Source of the DNA: Acidianus infernus
GTDB lineage: Archaea > Thermoproteota > Thermoprotei_A > Sulfolobales > Sulfolobaceae
Reading direction: 5' to 3'
Length of the DNA stretch: 64,000 nt
NCBI RefSeq assembly: GCF_009729545.1
Contig: NZ_WFIY01000004.1
Coordinates: 1,214,001 to 1,278,000, forward strand
Shown piece after piece: positions 1 through 9,572 of this stretch. Below the pieces are notes generated by a model. The model did no database searches, was not told where the DNA came from, and worked only from the letters and a program-made list of their open reading frames with translations. A program made the position numbers and the translations under genes. The first letter of the stretch is position 1; each line of letters begins with the position of its first letter.

Positions 1-429
1 ATAAAATTTGACCTATTGTTAGGAGTGCCTCCCCACAAAGGAGCAGACGTATTAAGCGGACTGGAAATAGCAGATAGAAGAAATTGGATAGACGTAGACA
101 AATACACGTTAAATGTAAAAGGTTACGATAACGTTTACGCAATAGGTGATGCAACTAGTTTACCTATTTCAAAATCAGGTTCAGTTGCACATTTCGAGAG
201 CGGTCCAGTTGCGGAGAATATAGTTCATGATATTTTAGGTACCAGCGGAAAAGTACTTTACGATGGCTCAGTATTTTGCTTCTGTGTAGGAGGTATAGGG
301 ACATCAAGTTATATTAGATATAATTACGATTATGTCTTACCAGTGGTAACTCCTACTAAAACAATATGGTGGATGAAACTCATGTATGACCGTATGTATT
401 GGAGTTTGACAGCAAGGGCAGTGATCTAA
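1..429 (+). CDS. FAD-dependent oxidoreductase, sulfide:quinone oxidoreductase-like (C-terminal part)
   Basis: The gene enters from the left edge and is open from base 1, so only the last 142 residues are present. The fragment has the second FAD-binding motif of the SQR/NDH-2 flavoprotein family, VYAIGDATSLP, followed by SKSGSVAHFE, a combination typical of sulfide:quinone oxidoreductase-like proteins. The C-terminal stretch with CFCVGG and the aromatic tail WWMKLMYDRMYW fits the membrane-interacting end of these enzymes. In this family sulfide or a related donor is oxidised and electrons pass to caldariella-type quinones. A DUF1641 gene follows after zero intervening bases, a pairing known from SQR-like and formate dehydrogenase loci. 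The redox substrate cannot be settled because the N-terminal cysteines lie outside the window. Confidence 0.85.
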   Translation: MKFDLLLGVPPHKGADVLSGLEIADRRNWIDVDKYTLNVKGYDNVYAIGDATSLPISKSGSVAHFESGPVAENIVHDILGTSGKVLYDGSVFCFCVGGIGTSSYIRYNYDYVLPVVTPTKTIWWMKLMYDRMYWSLTARAVI

Positions 430-816
430 ATGTCCGACGAATATCTGAATCAAATTATAACTAAATTGAAAGAAGATAAAGTAATTGATAGTATTGTAGA
501 GTACCTATATATTCTAAAGATGGTTAGAGACATATGGCTTAATGACGAGGTAATAAAAGACCTAGGAAGTTTATTAAATTCTATATTGGCATTGGTGCCA
601 ATCATAGAGAAGTTATCTGAATTCCTTTCTGATCCAGAAGTTGTAAAAATTATAAATACAATTGCTAGCGAAGATACAATAAAAATTATTCAAAACCCTG
701 AGAAGATGAGCTTAACTAAACTGTTATCAGAAATGAGGAACGAAAACTTCCAGAGAGGATTAGGCTTACTGGTAAAGATAATAGAAAAAATTGGGGAAGC
801 CACCGAGGGCAAATAG
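430..816 (+). CDS. DUF1641 family protein
   Basis: A 128-residue, mainly helical acidic protein resembling DUF1641, a family of unknown function often found beside SQR-like flavoproteins, formate dehydrogenases and hydrogenases. The ATG directly follows the stop codon of the flavoprotein gene, so the two are co-transcribed and probably translationally coupled. The central hydrophobic repeats (LLNSILALVPIIEKL) look like an amphipathic helical bundle rather than membrane spans. A second, longer DUF1641 gene lies at 51599-52105 next to hydrogenase C. Function is inferred only from context: assembly or membrane association of a redox enzyme. Confidence 0.75.
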   Translation: MSDEYLNQIITKLKEDKVIDSIVEYLYILKMVRDIWLNDEVIKDLGSLLNSILALVPIIEKLSEFLSDPEVVKIINTIASEDTIKIIQNPEKMSLTKLLSEMRNENFQRGLGLLVKIIEKIGEATEGK

Positions 817-919
817 GCAAGGAGGAAAGACTCGTATTTTAAAGGTAATTTTTATTTAAACGATCTAATTATAAAAATAAATAAACTTGAATTTAAAAGG
901 TTGTATAAATTTATTCTAT

Positions 920-1438
920 TCAAGTTAAATAAAGATTTACTGCAAACCACATCCACGCTATAAACGATAAAATTACTCCCCCTGGAGCAGTAACTATGGA
1001 AAACAAGAGTATAGCTGATATTCCCATTAAGTAAATAGAATAGGAAACTCCCTTAATCTTAGTGAATACAGTTAATGGAGTGACGCTCTTTATTAAATAT
1101 ACTGCACTAACAATGTAAAAAATTCCAGAAAGAACATAAGTGTAAACTATTACTGCAAGGCTAAATACTGAAGATGGAGGCAAAATTACAAAGAATTTAC
1201 TAAATCCAAAAGAAATGTACATTCCTATGGAAAAGCTTACGAATGAGAGAAAAAGCATTGACATAGCTAAATAAAGGAATTTTCCTAACTCTTTCTCCCT
1301 TTTATATTCTACGTAAAGTAATCTTATATACGACGTTACAAGATAGATTCCCACGGCTGAAGTTACAATGCCCATGAGATTTAGGAAAAATGATACTGAA
1401 ATTAATATTGCTCCAATTACAGGGTAAACTTTTTGCAT
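920..1438 (-). CDS. Small integral membrane protein (DUF996/DUF973-like)
   Basis: 172 residues with about five hydrophobic segments (near 5-35, 55-80, 88-115, 133-150 and 152-171) and a basic loop YVEYKREKELGK around residue 45. The pattern resembles the small archaeal membrane families DUF996 and DUF973 common in Sulfolobales. No catalytic motif is visible. It stands alone on the minus strand between the DUF1641 gene and a CBS gene. Function unknown. Confidence 0.6.
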   Translation of the reverse strand: MQKVYPVIGAILISVSFFLNLMGIVTSAVGIYLVTSYIRLLYVEYKREKELGKFLYLAMSMLFLSFVSFSIGMYISFGFSKFFVILPPSSVFSLAVIVYTYVLSGIFYIVSAVYLIKSVTPLTVFTKIKGVSYSIYLMGISAILLFSIVTAPGGVILSFIAWMWFAVNLYLT

Positions 1439-1665
1439 ATTTAAATATTTATAATCATCACATTTAAATGTTTTAGTAGTCGCTTTATTCTAGACTATAA
1501 TTAACAATGTTAATTTCTTGCAGTTAAAATATAAGTTTTCCTATAATTAGACACATATCTTTCTTTTTTTATATTATTTAAAAATCTTAGGTAAAGATAA
1601 AACGAGTATTTTCAAGTAATTAAGCAAGGGAAAGCTTTTATACATAAGATATAATATTTGGTATT

Positions 1666-2035
1666 ATGGCGCTGAAAGCAAAATTAAAGCACAAAAATGT
1701 TTTAACAGTGAGCGGAGAAGAAATAGTCAAGAATATTAAATCACAAATTGCAAAGTATCGAGTAATTGTTGTTACAGAAGGGAATAAAATTATAGGATAT
1801 TTAACCAATGATGAGATTGAAAATGCAAATGAGAACGAAAGATTAAAAGATATAATTAAAAAGGAAAAGAGTGTTCTAACAATAACCGGAAAAGAAGATC
1901 CTTTGGAAATCTTAAACTTGATGGTAAGAAGTCGTATAGATTATTTAATAATTGTAGATGAAAAAGGAAGGGTTAAAGGAGCTTTAAGTATAGATGACGC
2001 TTTAGAAAACGTAAAAAGAATGATAAAAAACACGA

Positions 2036-2049
<14 letters not shown>
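1666..2049 (+). CDS. Tandem CBS-domain protein
   Basis: 127 residues forming two CBS repeats: residues about 5-60 (ending in KIIGYLTNDEIE) and 62-120 (VLTITGKEDPLEIL ... KGRVKGALSIDDALE). Stand-alone CBS pairs bind adenine nucleotides and act as energy or ligand sensors; the ligand here is not predictable. A TATA-like stretch (CTTTTATACA) centred near 1638 is about 26 bases before the ATG, which implies a leaderless transcript. The 3' end overlaps the convergent transporter gene by 14 bases. Confidence 0.8.
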
Positions 2050-3007
<958 letters not shown>

Positions 3008-3013
3008 AAAATA

Positions 3014-3040
3014 TTAGGTATACCCTAAAGTTTATAAATC
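3014..3040 (-). promoter_or_regulatory. Promoter with palindromic operator of the NicO-like gene
   Basis: On the minus strand a TATA box (GATTTATAAA, 3031-3040) is followed directly by the near-palindrome TTAGG-N5-CCTAA at 3014-3028 (TTAGGTATACCCTAA on the plus strand, with an inner perfect GGTATACC). The start codon is 7 bases further on. A repressor bound here would block transcription. The same arms occur in the same place before the second NicO-like gene (23008-23022). Confidence 0.55.
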
Positions 3041-3043
3041 TTT

Positions 3044-3970
3044 CTAAGTGGCTAATAATAAGCCGCTCCTTCTCAAGTAATCCATAAATAGGGCATTCTG
3101 TGAGACTTCTTTTTCGTCGAAGCTCACTTTACCAATATATTCAGTTATCCTTGTACAGTCATACCTAGTTCCCGAATACTTTAAAGTGCACTTAAAATCT
3201 GGTGGAAGAATATTTTTGTTCATGGGCAATTTTATAACTTTTTTCCTGCCTAGAGCTTCTGCCATTATTTCAAAGAATCTATCGAAATTTACCAACTCGC
3301 ACTCGTGAGCATACATATAAACTCCTCTAGGTTTAGCCTCAGCTAATACTCTCACTATTTCCGCAATACGGTTAGCACTAATTGTCGAGAGAGAAATTCC
3401 CATGGACGGGACAATTCCAAATTTGGATAGCCAATACATTAATACAAAATGCACGTGCGCACCGTACTTACCGTAAATAAACGTAGGCCTAATTATGGCT
3501 AAAGGAAAACCTTTTTCCTTGGCTATTTTCATTACGGCTTTCTCTCCCTCGCATTTACTTATTTCATACGGAGTTTTTGGAGAAACGTTTTTACAATGCT
3601 CATCCTCTTCTTTAACCTCACCAGTTAAGCCTGTCGCAGCAGCAGAACTTACATGAATAAGAACTTGATTTTGAACGTTCTCCGCTACCTTCTTGGGTAT
3701 TTCTACGTGTGCAGTCTCTACGTCTACGTTGCCAAATTTACCTATGGTGTTTATTATTACATCATTTGATTCTATAATTCTCTTTAACAAATCTAGATTG
3801 TTTAAAGGATCTAACTTAACAAAATTAACTCCCTTCTCCCTCAATAACTTGTAGTATACCTCTTTTACTCTCTCTAAAGACCTATAGGTTACGGTTACTT
3901 CTCCATACTTAGATATGTACTCTGCAATATGGGTGGAGAGAAATCCTAAACCTAAAATAAGGTACCTCAT
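3044..3970 (-). CDS. NAD(P)-dependent epimerase/dehydratase, extended SDR
   Basis: 308 residues. The N-terminal Rossmann fold begins MRYLILGLGFLSTH, followed by the SDR features VSSAAATG and the active-site pair YEISK (Tyr-x3-Lys) near residue 133-137, then the substrate-side motif IRPTFIYGKYG. This fits extended or atypical SDRs of the NDUFA9/nucleoside-diphosphate-sugar epimerase type. The substrate is not predictable. It starts at the end of a cluster of minus-strand genes; the ATG at 3970 is preceded by an AT-rich region. No operon partner is obvious. Confidence 0.8.
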   Translation of the reverse strand: MRYLILGLGFLSTHIAEYISKYGEVTVTYRSLERVKEVYYKLLREKGVNFVKLDPLNNLDLLKRIIESNDVIINTIGKFGNVDVETAHVEIPKKVAENVQNQVLIHVSSAAATGLTGEVKEEDEHCKNVSPKTPYEISKCEGEKAVMKIAKEKGFPLAIIRPTFIYGKYGAHVHFVLMYWLSKFGIVPSMGISLSTISANRIAEIVRVLAEAKPRGVYMYAHECELVNFDRFFEIMAEALGRKKVIKLPMNKNILPPDFKCTLKYSGTRYDCTRITEYIGKVSFDEKEVSQNALFMDYLRRSGLLLAT

Positions 3971-4149
3971 AGTCCTTTATAGCCAATACATGTATTTAAA
4001 AATTAACTAATTTCAACATAAAAAATGTTAATAAGATGTAATAGAGAAAAGATGTTAATAAATTTATAAATTAATTCTTTTTTAATAATACAATTTTGAG
4101 TATTATCCTTTCACAGAAAGTACTATTCCAGATTGCTGGGGTTTCTGAC

Positions 4150-4542
4150 AAATAAACGACAAGCCTCGCCCCTTCTAGGGACGGGGTAAAGCCTTTTAAA
4201 ACTATGGAATACTTTAAAATTTTGTGGAACTACGCAGGGAAGCCCACGATGGTGGGCGTATTAAGCGTGGCCTCTATAGGTGTCCCCGCATGAAAACGCA
4301 GACTTGAATGGTTCGAGGAATATCCTACATATCCCCGAGTCCCTAGGAGCTGGGAGCGGAGGGCGACTCCCGGTAAGGGATAGGGGTAATGGGCTGAAGG
4401 CCCAGCCCGCGGTCTACCGCTGGACTAATGGAGTGGGTGTCATCACCCACTAGCTATGAAGTGATGAAAATGAAGGCGGTAAACCGCAAACCAATGAATC
4501 GCCCTAAGGGAATCCTCGCCTTTAGGGCGGGGAGGAGGTCAG
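4150..4542 (+). mobile_element. Miniature IS200/IS605-type element, copy 1
   Basis: A 393-base element. Its left end (AAACGACAAGCCTCGCCCC plus hairpin) follows the target TGAC at 4146-4149, and its right end is GGGCGGGGAGGAGGTCAG. The interior reads the tail of a TnpB protein: a frame with GLYRCPR, then, after a frameshift, ENADLNGSRNILHIPESL (RuvC-III region) and a C-terminal tail ending VGVITH. The second half of the zinc finger is missing. An inverted copy at 15452-15826 shares the same deletion, so this truncated form itself was probably mobilised in trans. The region is rich in hairpins (for example around 4400-4450). Confidence 0.75.
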
Positions 4543-4668
4543 AAGGCTATTGAGAGAGTGAGAGCAGCACTAACAAAGTATAAGGACTTTTTGAAAAAAC
4601 TTGGTATAGATGCAGATATAGAGGAAGTTGTTGAGTGTTTAAAAGAAAGGAAAGACACACCTTGGTAA
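4543..4668 (+). pseudogene. 3' part of a small gene cut by the IS200/IS605 element
   Basis: Directly after the element the frame reads KAIERVRAALTKYKDFLKKL and continues ...DIEEVVECLKERKDTPW to a stop at 4666-4668. Joining the flanks (GTTTCTGAC to AAGGCTATT) keeps one open frame (GVSD-KAIERV), so the insertion appears to have split a small open frame. The helical, charged sequence recalls antitoxin or DNA-binding tails, but no family is recognised and an upstream start is not evident. Confidence 0.4.
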
Positions 4669-4673
4669 GTCCC

Positions 4674-5672
4674 CTAGTGAATAGACCGAATCTTCATTTT
4701 TGGCTGAAAGTTTGGTAAAAGTCCTCCATGTCCCATTAGCGCTATGTCCTCTTTTTTAGGTATAACTCCTGCCATTAACCTTGTGAACATTACATCTATT
4801 GCGTTATAATCGCTATAATATATTCCTCCAGCAGAGATTGCAAATATAGGTATTGAATTCCACACTGCAACTATTGACATGGTAGTAGGTTTAATTGGCA
4901 ATCCATAAGATATGACGTCAGCAATTTTCCTAATGGCAATGTAAGTTTTATCAGTAGGATCAACCGATGTGCCCCCAGTAACTATGACAGCCTCTGCACC
5001 GTTGTCCAAAGCTTTTTTTATTGCATTAATTATCTTATCCTCATCGTCTGGCACAATCTCCTTATATACTATACTCCACCCGTACTTGTCAGCCTTTGAT
5101 TTTATTACAGGGTAATACTGGTCTTGTTTTCTCCCCTCATATATTTCAGTACCCGTGATTACTAGTCCTATTTTACTCTTCTTAAAAGGTGCAACATCTA
5201 TTACCTTACCAAAATTTTTCAGCTTATCAACTTCTTCCTTTGTCATTTTGAAAGGAATAACCTCTACTACTCCCACTAGGTCTCCTTCAATTACCGGAGT
5301 GTAATTAAAGCGTGTTATTAACAAGACGTTCTGATTCAAGTTAAAATTGACAAGCCTTTCAACGTCAATGGTAATTACTCCTTTTACTTTTGAGAAGAGT
5401 AACGTTGAACCTTGCTTTCCAGGAGATATTGATATATTCTCGCCACAAATTCCTTGAGCGATTTGTGGAGTTATATCCCATTCATAAACGTAGTCGTCGC
5501 TCCCTTCGTCTATCCAAACATAATACACTCCAGAATCTTTTAAACGCTCTACATCTTCTTTAGTAATTACGTGCCCTCTAGGCAAAAGTGTTGTGGCACC
5601 ATCTTTACCTACATATGTCGTATCATATCCTAAAATTTTTCCAACTGCTTCTTCAGTTTTAACTTGTTTCAT
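4674..5672 (-). CDS. Molybdopterin-binding domain protein (MoeA/MogA-related)
   Basis: About 332 residues. The C-terminal half is a MoCF-biosynthesis fold: KIGLVITGTEIYEGRKQD, the acidic DDEDKI, and the glycine motif EAVIVTGGTSVDPTDKT that binds molybdopterin in MogA/MoeA/CinA relatives. The N-terminal region (GYDTTYV... LLPRGHVITKEDVE) resembles the SAF-like part of archaeal molybdopterin-binding proteins. It may act in Mo/W cofactor handling for formate-dehydrogenase-like enzymes. An open frame extends to 5696, but the TATA-like TTAAATAT at 5695-5702 (minus strand) is too close to that start. ATG at 5672 (MKQVKTEEAVG) fits a leaderless message better. Confidence 0.8.
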   Translation of the reverse strand: MKQVKTEEAVGKILGYDTTYVGKDGATTLLPRGHVITKEDVERLKDSGVYYVWIDEGSDDYVYEWDITPQIAQGICGENISISPGKQGSTLLFSKVKGVITIDVERLVNFNLNQNVLLITRFNYTPVIEGDLVGVVEVIPFKMTKEEVDKLKNFGKVIDVAPFKKSKIGLVITGTEIYEGRKQDQYYPVIKSKADKYGWSIVYKEIVPDDEDKIINAIKKALDNGAEAVIVTGGTSVDPTDKTYIAIRKIADVISYGLPIKPTTMSIVAVWNSIPIFAISAGGIYYSDYNAIDVMFTRLMAGVIPKKEDIALMGHGGLLPNFQPKMKIRSIH

Positions 5673-5716
5673 AATCAAATATATACTACTATTCATATTT
5701 AAGTAATGTTGTTAGA

Positions 5717-6442
5717 ATGACAATACTCCAAAAACTTGCGGAAAAGATTCTGGAGTACTCTGAGGGTTTTAAGGTAATTGACTACTGTGCATGCTTAAGG
5801 GCTACATATGTAATTGTGGAAGATAAAGAAGAAAGGAGGTTTTTAGGAATGTCACACATTGCTCACGAGAATTTGCATAATCAAGGGAAAATAATTGCCC
5901 CAAACGTTGATAACTTAACTGAACTAACGTCTTCAATAAATATAATTAATAGAAGTTTTGGGCTCTCATTAATAAACGCGATTTCTCAAAAATTCATCAA
6001 ACCTACTCAAGAATTTCCAGAGATAAGGGATCCGGTCTGTATAGTAGGTAATATGAAACCGCTAGTGAAGGAGTTTTCTAACAGAAAGGTTTACGTGTTT
6101 GAAAAATCGACTGAACTAAGAGACGATGCGTTATCTGACGCGGAAGAAGAATTATTACTACAAGAATGTAAGACAGTTTTCATAACGGGGGTTACATTAC
6201 TGAATTTCACATTAGAAAGAATCCTGGAAATATCTAAGGGTACGAATATTTTAATAGGGCCTAGCGCAAGTATTATTCCAGATTTAATGAGGGATTTTAA
6301 TATACATTATATTCAATCAATGATATTCAATGACGTGGATAAAATAAGGGATCACCTAAGGTTAGGAAACTTTGTCTCATTAAAAATTAATAAAGAACTT
6401 GGGGTTAATTTCTCTGCTAAAGTAAATAGGAGTTTTGCATAG
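5717..6442 (+). CDS. DUF364 family (putative heavy-metal chelation), paralogue 1
   Basis: 241 residues. The N-terminal part (DYCACLRATYVIV) resembles DUF4213 and the C-terminal Rossmann-like part matches the DUF364 pattern: VCIVGNMKPLVKEF, a conserved TGVTLLNFTLERIL segment and the motif LIGPSASIIPDLM. The family is annotated as putative heavy-metal chelation; no biochemical role is proven. Two paralogues occur at 11955 and 27743, all close to nickel or hydrogenase genes. It is divergent from the molybdopterin-binding gene with 20-45 bases between starts, so both may share a control region. Confidence 0.75.
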   Translation: MTILQKLAEKILEYSEGFKVIDYCACLRATYVIVEDKEERRFLGMSHIAHENLHNQGKIIAPNVDNLTELTSSINIINRSFGLSLINAISQKFIKPTQEFPEIRDPVCIVGNMKPLVKEFSNRKVYVFEKSTELRDDALSDAEEELLLQECKTVFITGVTLLNFTLERILEISKGTNILIGPSASIIPDLMRDFNIHYIQSMIFNDVDKIRDHLRLGNFVSLKINKELGVNFSAKVNRSFA

Positions 6443-6489
6443 ACGAAAATCGGCGTTAGGATAAATGTATATTGTTCATCCTCTTTCTG

Positions 6490-6660
6490 ACTTCCTCCTG
6501 GAAGGGTTCCCTCCCAAGGGGCTCATCGATTCGGATAGCTCAGAGAACCACCCCAGAGGAATGCTGGAGAGGAGCGTCATTAATGTCACTAAAAGTTTGG
6601 CAAGTTTTTAAACTTTCTTGAGCTATCCATCCCTTTTGCCTCCTTAATCCCCATTTTTTG
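6490..6660 (-). mobile_element. IS200/IS605-type right-end remnant with transposase tail
   Basis: Reading the minus strand, a frame gives WGLRRQKGWIAQE and, after a short insert, NDAPLQHSSG. It ends next to a right-end-like sequence (ATCGATGAGCCCC, then GGAGGAAGTCAG). The same tail without the insert (GWIAQDVNDSPPQHSSGGGS) occurs at 63397-63540. This is the carboxyl tail and right end of a TnpB-type element different from that at 4150. No other part of the element is left. The surrounding intergenic region 6443-6849 holds nothing else recognisable. Confidence 0.5.
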
Positions 6661-6849
6661 TAAAAGTCAAATGTATTAAAAATCTGAGTAAATTATTTTT
6701 AAAATGTTAGATATTTATAACCTCCTTCTTTAATAATAAGTAGTAAGAATTTAATCTAAAGTTTATATAGAAGCTTTAACACTGTTAATAAATTATATTT
6801 AAATTAATATATATTATTCCTTTTTAATCAGTTCTACCTATTTTCAGTT

Positions 6850-7089
6850 ATGGGGATTGATTCTAGAATTTTAAGTGTCTTGTTATCTAAAACTAGTTTT
6901 GATGTAACACTTTACAGTATTGAGACTAATGTTACTTTAAAGTCAATAGATTTCTCTGCTTTAAGTAAGATACTTTTCAAATTTTTAAAGAAATATGATA
7001 TAATAAACGTCCAGCTCGACTTCCAGCATGTCACTCTAACGTTCGCCAAAGGGAATAAGAGAGTATATATTACGATTAAGATGCATTGA
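6850..7089 (+). CDS. Small hypothetical protein
   Basis: 79 residues, alternating hydrophobic and polar (VTLYSIETNVTLKSIDF ... VTLTFAKGNKRVYITIKMH), suggesting a small alpha/beta fold. TATA-like sequences lie upstream (around 6755-6765 and 6796-6805). The opposite strand is also open over nearly the same bases (6912-7100), so coding is uncertain. It stands at the edge of a decayed region and could itself be a remnant. No family recognised. Confidence 0.35.
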   Translation: MGIDSRILSVLLSKTSFDVTLYSIETNVTLKSIDFSALSKILFKFLKKYDIINVQLDFQHVTLTFAKGNKRVYITIKMH

Positions 7090-7171
7090 TTATAAGGCAC
7101 ATGTCGTTTAACAGGCTCTGCTCTTAAAAAGAGTAATATTAACTTTTGATCATTTAAGAATATAGTATAGC

Positions 7172-7830
7172 ATGAGCTTTAGTTTAGACTTTTTAATAGC
7201 CCATACTTATTGGTCTTGACAGTTAACTAATAGGTGTAATTTGGAGTGCATACATTGCCTAGAGATGTCAGCCCCTAATGCATCTTATCCTGATGAATTG
7301 TCTCCCAAAGAGTCTCTAGATTTATGCAAAAAGATAGCGGACTTTGGAATTCCCTACGCAACACTATCTGGTGGAGAGCCTCTTCTTTATTCTGGTTTTT
7401 GGATGTTTTTCTTGTTTTAATGGTGTTGAGGTTAAAATTGAGAGTAATGGTAATTTGATTTCTGAGAGCGTTGCTGATAGAATAGCCAGGTTAGAACCTA
7501 GGTCAGTACAAATAAGTGTTAATGGGGCACACAAAAACTTACTCAACAATGAGACCAAGAGGAGTACTAGAAAAAGGCACTAAATACAATAAAATACCTT
7601 AGCGAGAGAGGAATATACATGGAGGCAGTTGTCGTACAAAGAATTTGGTGACGTTATAGACATTTTGTATTCGCTAGGCGTTAAGACTCTCTATACTGGA
7701 ATTACAATGTATTTAGGTAGGGCTGTTAAGAACTGGAATATTGCAAATCCTACCAGAGAAGAATACAAGTAATGTAATAGACGTTGCAAGAAGTAAGGCA
7801 AGAGAAATATAAAGACATGAATATTGTATT
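7172..7830 (+). pseudogene. Radical-SAM enzyme, decayed
   Basis: The frame from 7172 runs into an in-frame TGA just before the cluster motif, then continues TNRCNLECIHCLEM (Cx3Cx2C, the [4Fe-4S]/SAM site) and YATLSGGEPLL (the GGE SAM-binding motif). After frameshifts the sequence continues VEVKIESNGNLISESVADRI, LSERGIYMEAVVVQ, and VIDILYSLGVKTLYTGITMY. The order matches SPASM/PqqE-NirJ-like radical-SAM proteins. At least three frameshifts or stops show that it is inactive. Its 3' end runs directly into a beheaded ABC ATPase, so a deletion joined two unrelated genes. Confidence 0.75.
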
Positions 7831-8325
7831 ATGTACCACAAAAAGTTTCAGAGCTTACTGCGTATGAGTTTGTGCTTACTGCTAGAAGGCCCTATGTCGA
7901 CTTTGATTACTCTAAAGAAGATAGGAAAATTGCACTAGACGCACTAAAAGAGGTTGGAATGTTACAATTTAAGGATAGATTATTGACTGAGCTTAGTGGA
8001 GGACAGTTGCAAAAAATATACATTGCAAGAGCTTTAGCTTCTGGGGCAAATGTTTTGCTTTTTGACGAACCCACCTCAAATTTAGACCCAAAGGCATCAT
8101 CGGAAGTAATGAGACTCTTAAAGAGAATAGGTCTGTACACTAATAAGGCAATTATTATTTCTATACATGGTCTAACATTGGCTTATAGGTACTCCGACAT
8201 AAGGACGAAAAATTATGGCAATAGGCAAGACTGACGAAGTATTTACCACGGATATAATAAAACTTGTATATGAAATTGATGCAGAGGTTGATAAAAATAG
8301 GAAAATAGTTATTTTCTATTATTGA
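7824..8325 (+). pseudogene. ABC transporter ATPase fragment (siderophore/B12 type), no Walker A
   Basis: It starts in the Q-loop (YVPQKVSELTAYEFVLTARRP), then has the signature LSGGQLQKIYIARALASG and Walker B VLLFDEPTSNLDP, followed by the H-loop region IISIHGLTLAYRYSD. The Walker A half is missing and a frameshift near 8210 is needed to read the last part (MAIGKTDEVFTTDIIKL to the stop at 8325). The YEFVLTARRPY pattern is typical of FecE/BtuD-like ATPases for iron-siderophores or cobalamin. The missing half has been replaced by the radical-SAM remnant. The end overlaps the convergent NiCoT gene. Confidence 0.8.
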
Positions 8326-9412
8326 CGTCTAAATGCCCTCTGTTAATTTTATATTTATACAAAATCCCAGATATAGCCCAAGTTATTGCAAAAGTCCCTA
8401 TTATGAAATATCCTATAGTTTCCCAATACGCATTATTTAATGCAGCTACTTGATCCCAGAAGAATCCGCTCAAATTGTATTCACACGCTAATAGTCCCAA
8501 CAATTCTATAGTACCTATGCCATAAGCTATAACAATTGAAATTAAGGTCATGGTTAAATTATACCATATTTTGCCTAACGCGTTTCTAAACGCCCAACCA
8601 TAAGCTAGCCTCATGAATATTCCATCTGCTGTATCCACTAGCGACATACCAAGCGTGAATAATAATGGTAAAGCCAAGATAGTAGTCATCGGTATGCTTG
8701 CGAAAGCACCAGCTAACGTTGCAGAAATAGCCAAAATTGCCACTTCTGTGGCAGTGTCGAAACCTAAACCAAATAGGAAACCTATTATGTACATTTGATA
8801 TTGCTTAGTGATAATTTTGAAAAGCTTACCAAAAAACCTATTCATAAAACCCCTCTTTAATAGTATCTCATTAAGTTTCTGATCATCAATAGTTTTTTCT
8901 TTTCTTACTGTCTTGTATATGTTATAAAGCTCTAATACTACCAATAAATTCAAAAATCCTATTATATAAAGGAAACCTCCACTCACTAATGTACCTATTA
9001 TACTACCAATATTCTCTATATTAGTCAAATTATTTACCACATACCTAGTAGCGATCATTAACATTACACTTAAGAGAATTACTACTGTCGAGTGACCAAG
9101 AGAGAAGAAAGTACCAAGGAAGTACGGATCCTTACCCTCTTGCAATAACTTTCTTGTTGTATTATCTATTGCTGCAAGATGATCTGCGTCAACTGCATGT
9201 CTTAATCCGAAAGTATATGCTAAAACTCCTAACGTTATAAATGTACCTATAAGTTGCCCTGTATCCGTTTGTATCTTTATACTCATTTTAGGCAAGTTAA
9301 ATAGAAAGTAAAAAAGGTAAGCTGTAAGAGCTATATTTATTGTATAGAATAAAACTATGAAAAACAAATTTTTATTACCTATGTTTTTTAACTGCATATC
9401 CCATCTTTTCAT
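8309..9412 (-). CDS. NiCoT-family nickel/cobalt permease 1
   Basis: Up to 367 residues and about eight membrane spans. The signature RHAVDADHLAAIDN (residues about 71-84) contains the HX4DH nickel-binding motif of HoxN/NixA/NhlF carriers. The second signature is FSLGHSTVVIL, and a third is LGFDTATEVAILAISA. It imports Ni2+ (or Co2+) across the cytoplasmic membrane; three paralogues in this window fit the nickel demand of the hydrogenase island. The start may be ATG 9412 or the internal ATG 9397 (MQLKNIGNK). The sequence TGGTATGAA is directly repeated around the start (about 9407-9415 and 9429-9437). Confidence 0.9.
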   Translation of the reverse strand: MKRWDMQLKNIGNKNLFFIVLFYTINIALTAYLFYFLFNLPKMSIKIQTDTGQLIGTFITLGVLAYTFGLRHAVDADHLAAIDNTTRKLLQEGKDPYFLGTFFSLGHSTVVILLSVMLMIATRYVVNNLTNIENIGSIIGTLVSGGFLYIIGFLNLLVVLELYNIYKTVRKEKTIDDQKLNEILLKRGFMNRFFGKLFKIITKQYQMYIIGFLFGLGFDTATEVAILAISATLAGAFASIPMTTILALPLLFTLGMSLVDTADGIFMRLAYGWAFRNALGKIWYNLTMTLISIVIAYGIGTIELLGLLACEYNLSGFFWDQVAALNNAYWETIGYFIIGTFAITWAISGILYKYKINRGHLDVNNRK

Positions 9413-9572
9413 ACCATTTCCCTTAATAATTCATACCAATATTTTTTAAGCGTTTTTAATATGAAAAGGACTTTATCATGTTAAACAATGTTAAATTTAA
9501 CGTAATTTTACACAGATGTCGAGCGGAGAAGATAGAAAATAATTTAGATAAAAATCGACGTTAAGATTTCGG

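Noticed and set aside
4150..4542. Structured non-coding RNA gene
   Set aside because: The strong hairpins and high GC suggested an RNA, but translation shows a TnpB tail and the region has transposon ends and a second copy. Any RNA would be transposon-derived.
6912..7100. Minus-strand open frame of 62 codons opposite the small gene at 6850
   Set aside because: It overlaps a plus-strand frame with better upstream TATA-like sequence and has no family pattern. One of the two must be a shadow; the plus strand is the weaker-supported choice kept.
7172..7260. In-frame TGA before the radical-SAM Cys motif as recoding
   Set aside because: Further frameshifts and stops downstream show simple decay, and no recoding element is visible.
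7344..7583. 79-codon plus-strand frame as a gene
   Set aside because: Part of the frameshifted radical-SAM remnant (ESNGNLISESVADRI).
9405..9437. Direct repeat TGGTATGAA at the NiCoT gene as a common operator with the APC permease repeat
   Set aside because: Orientation and spacing differ (direct with 13-base gap versus inverted with 15), and the near copy contains the start codon; similarity may be chance.
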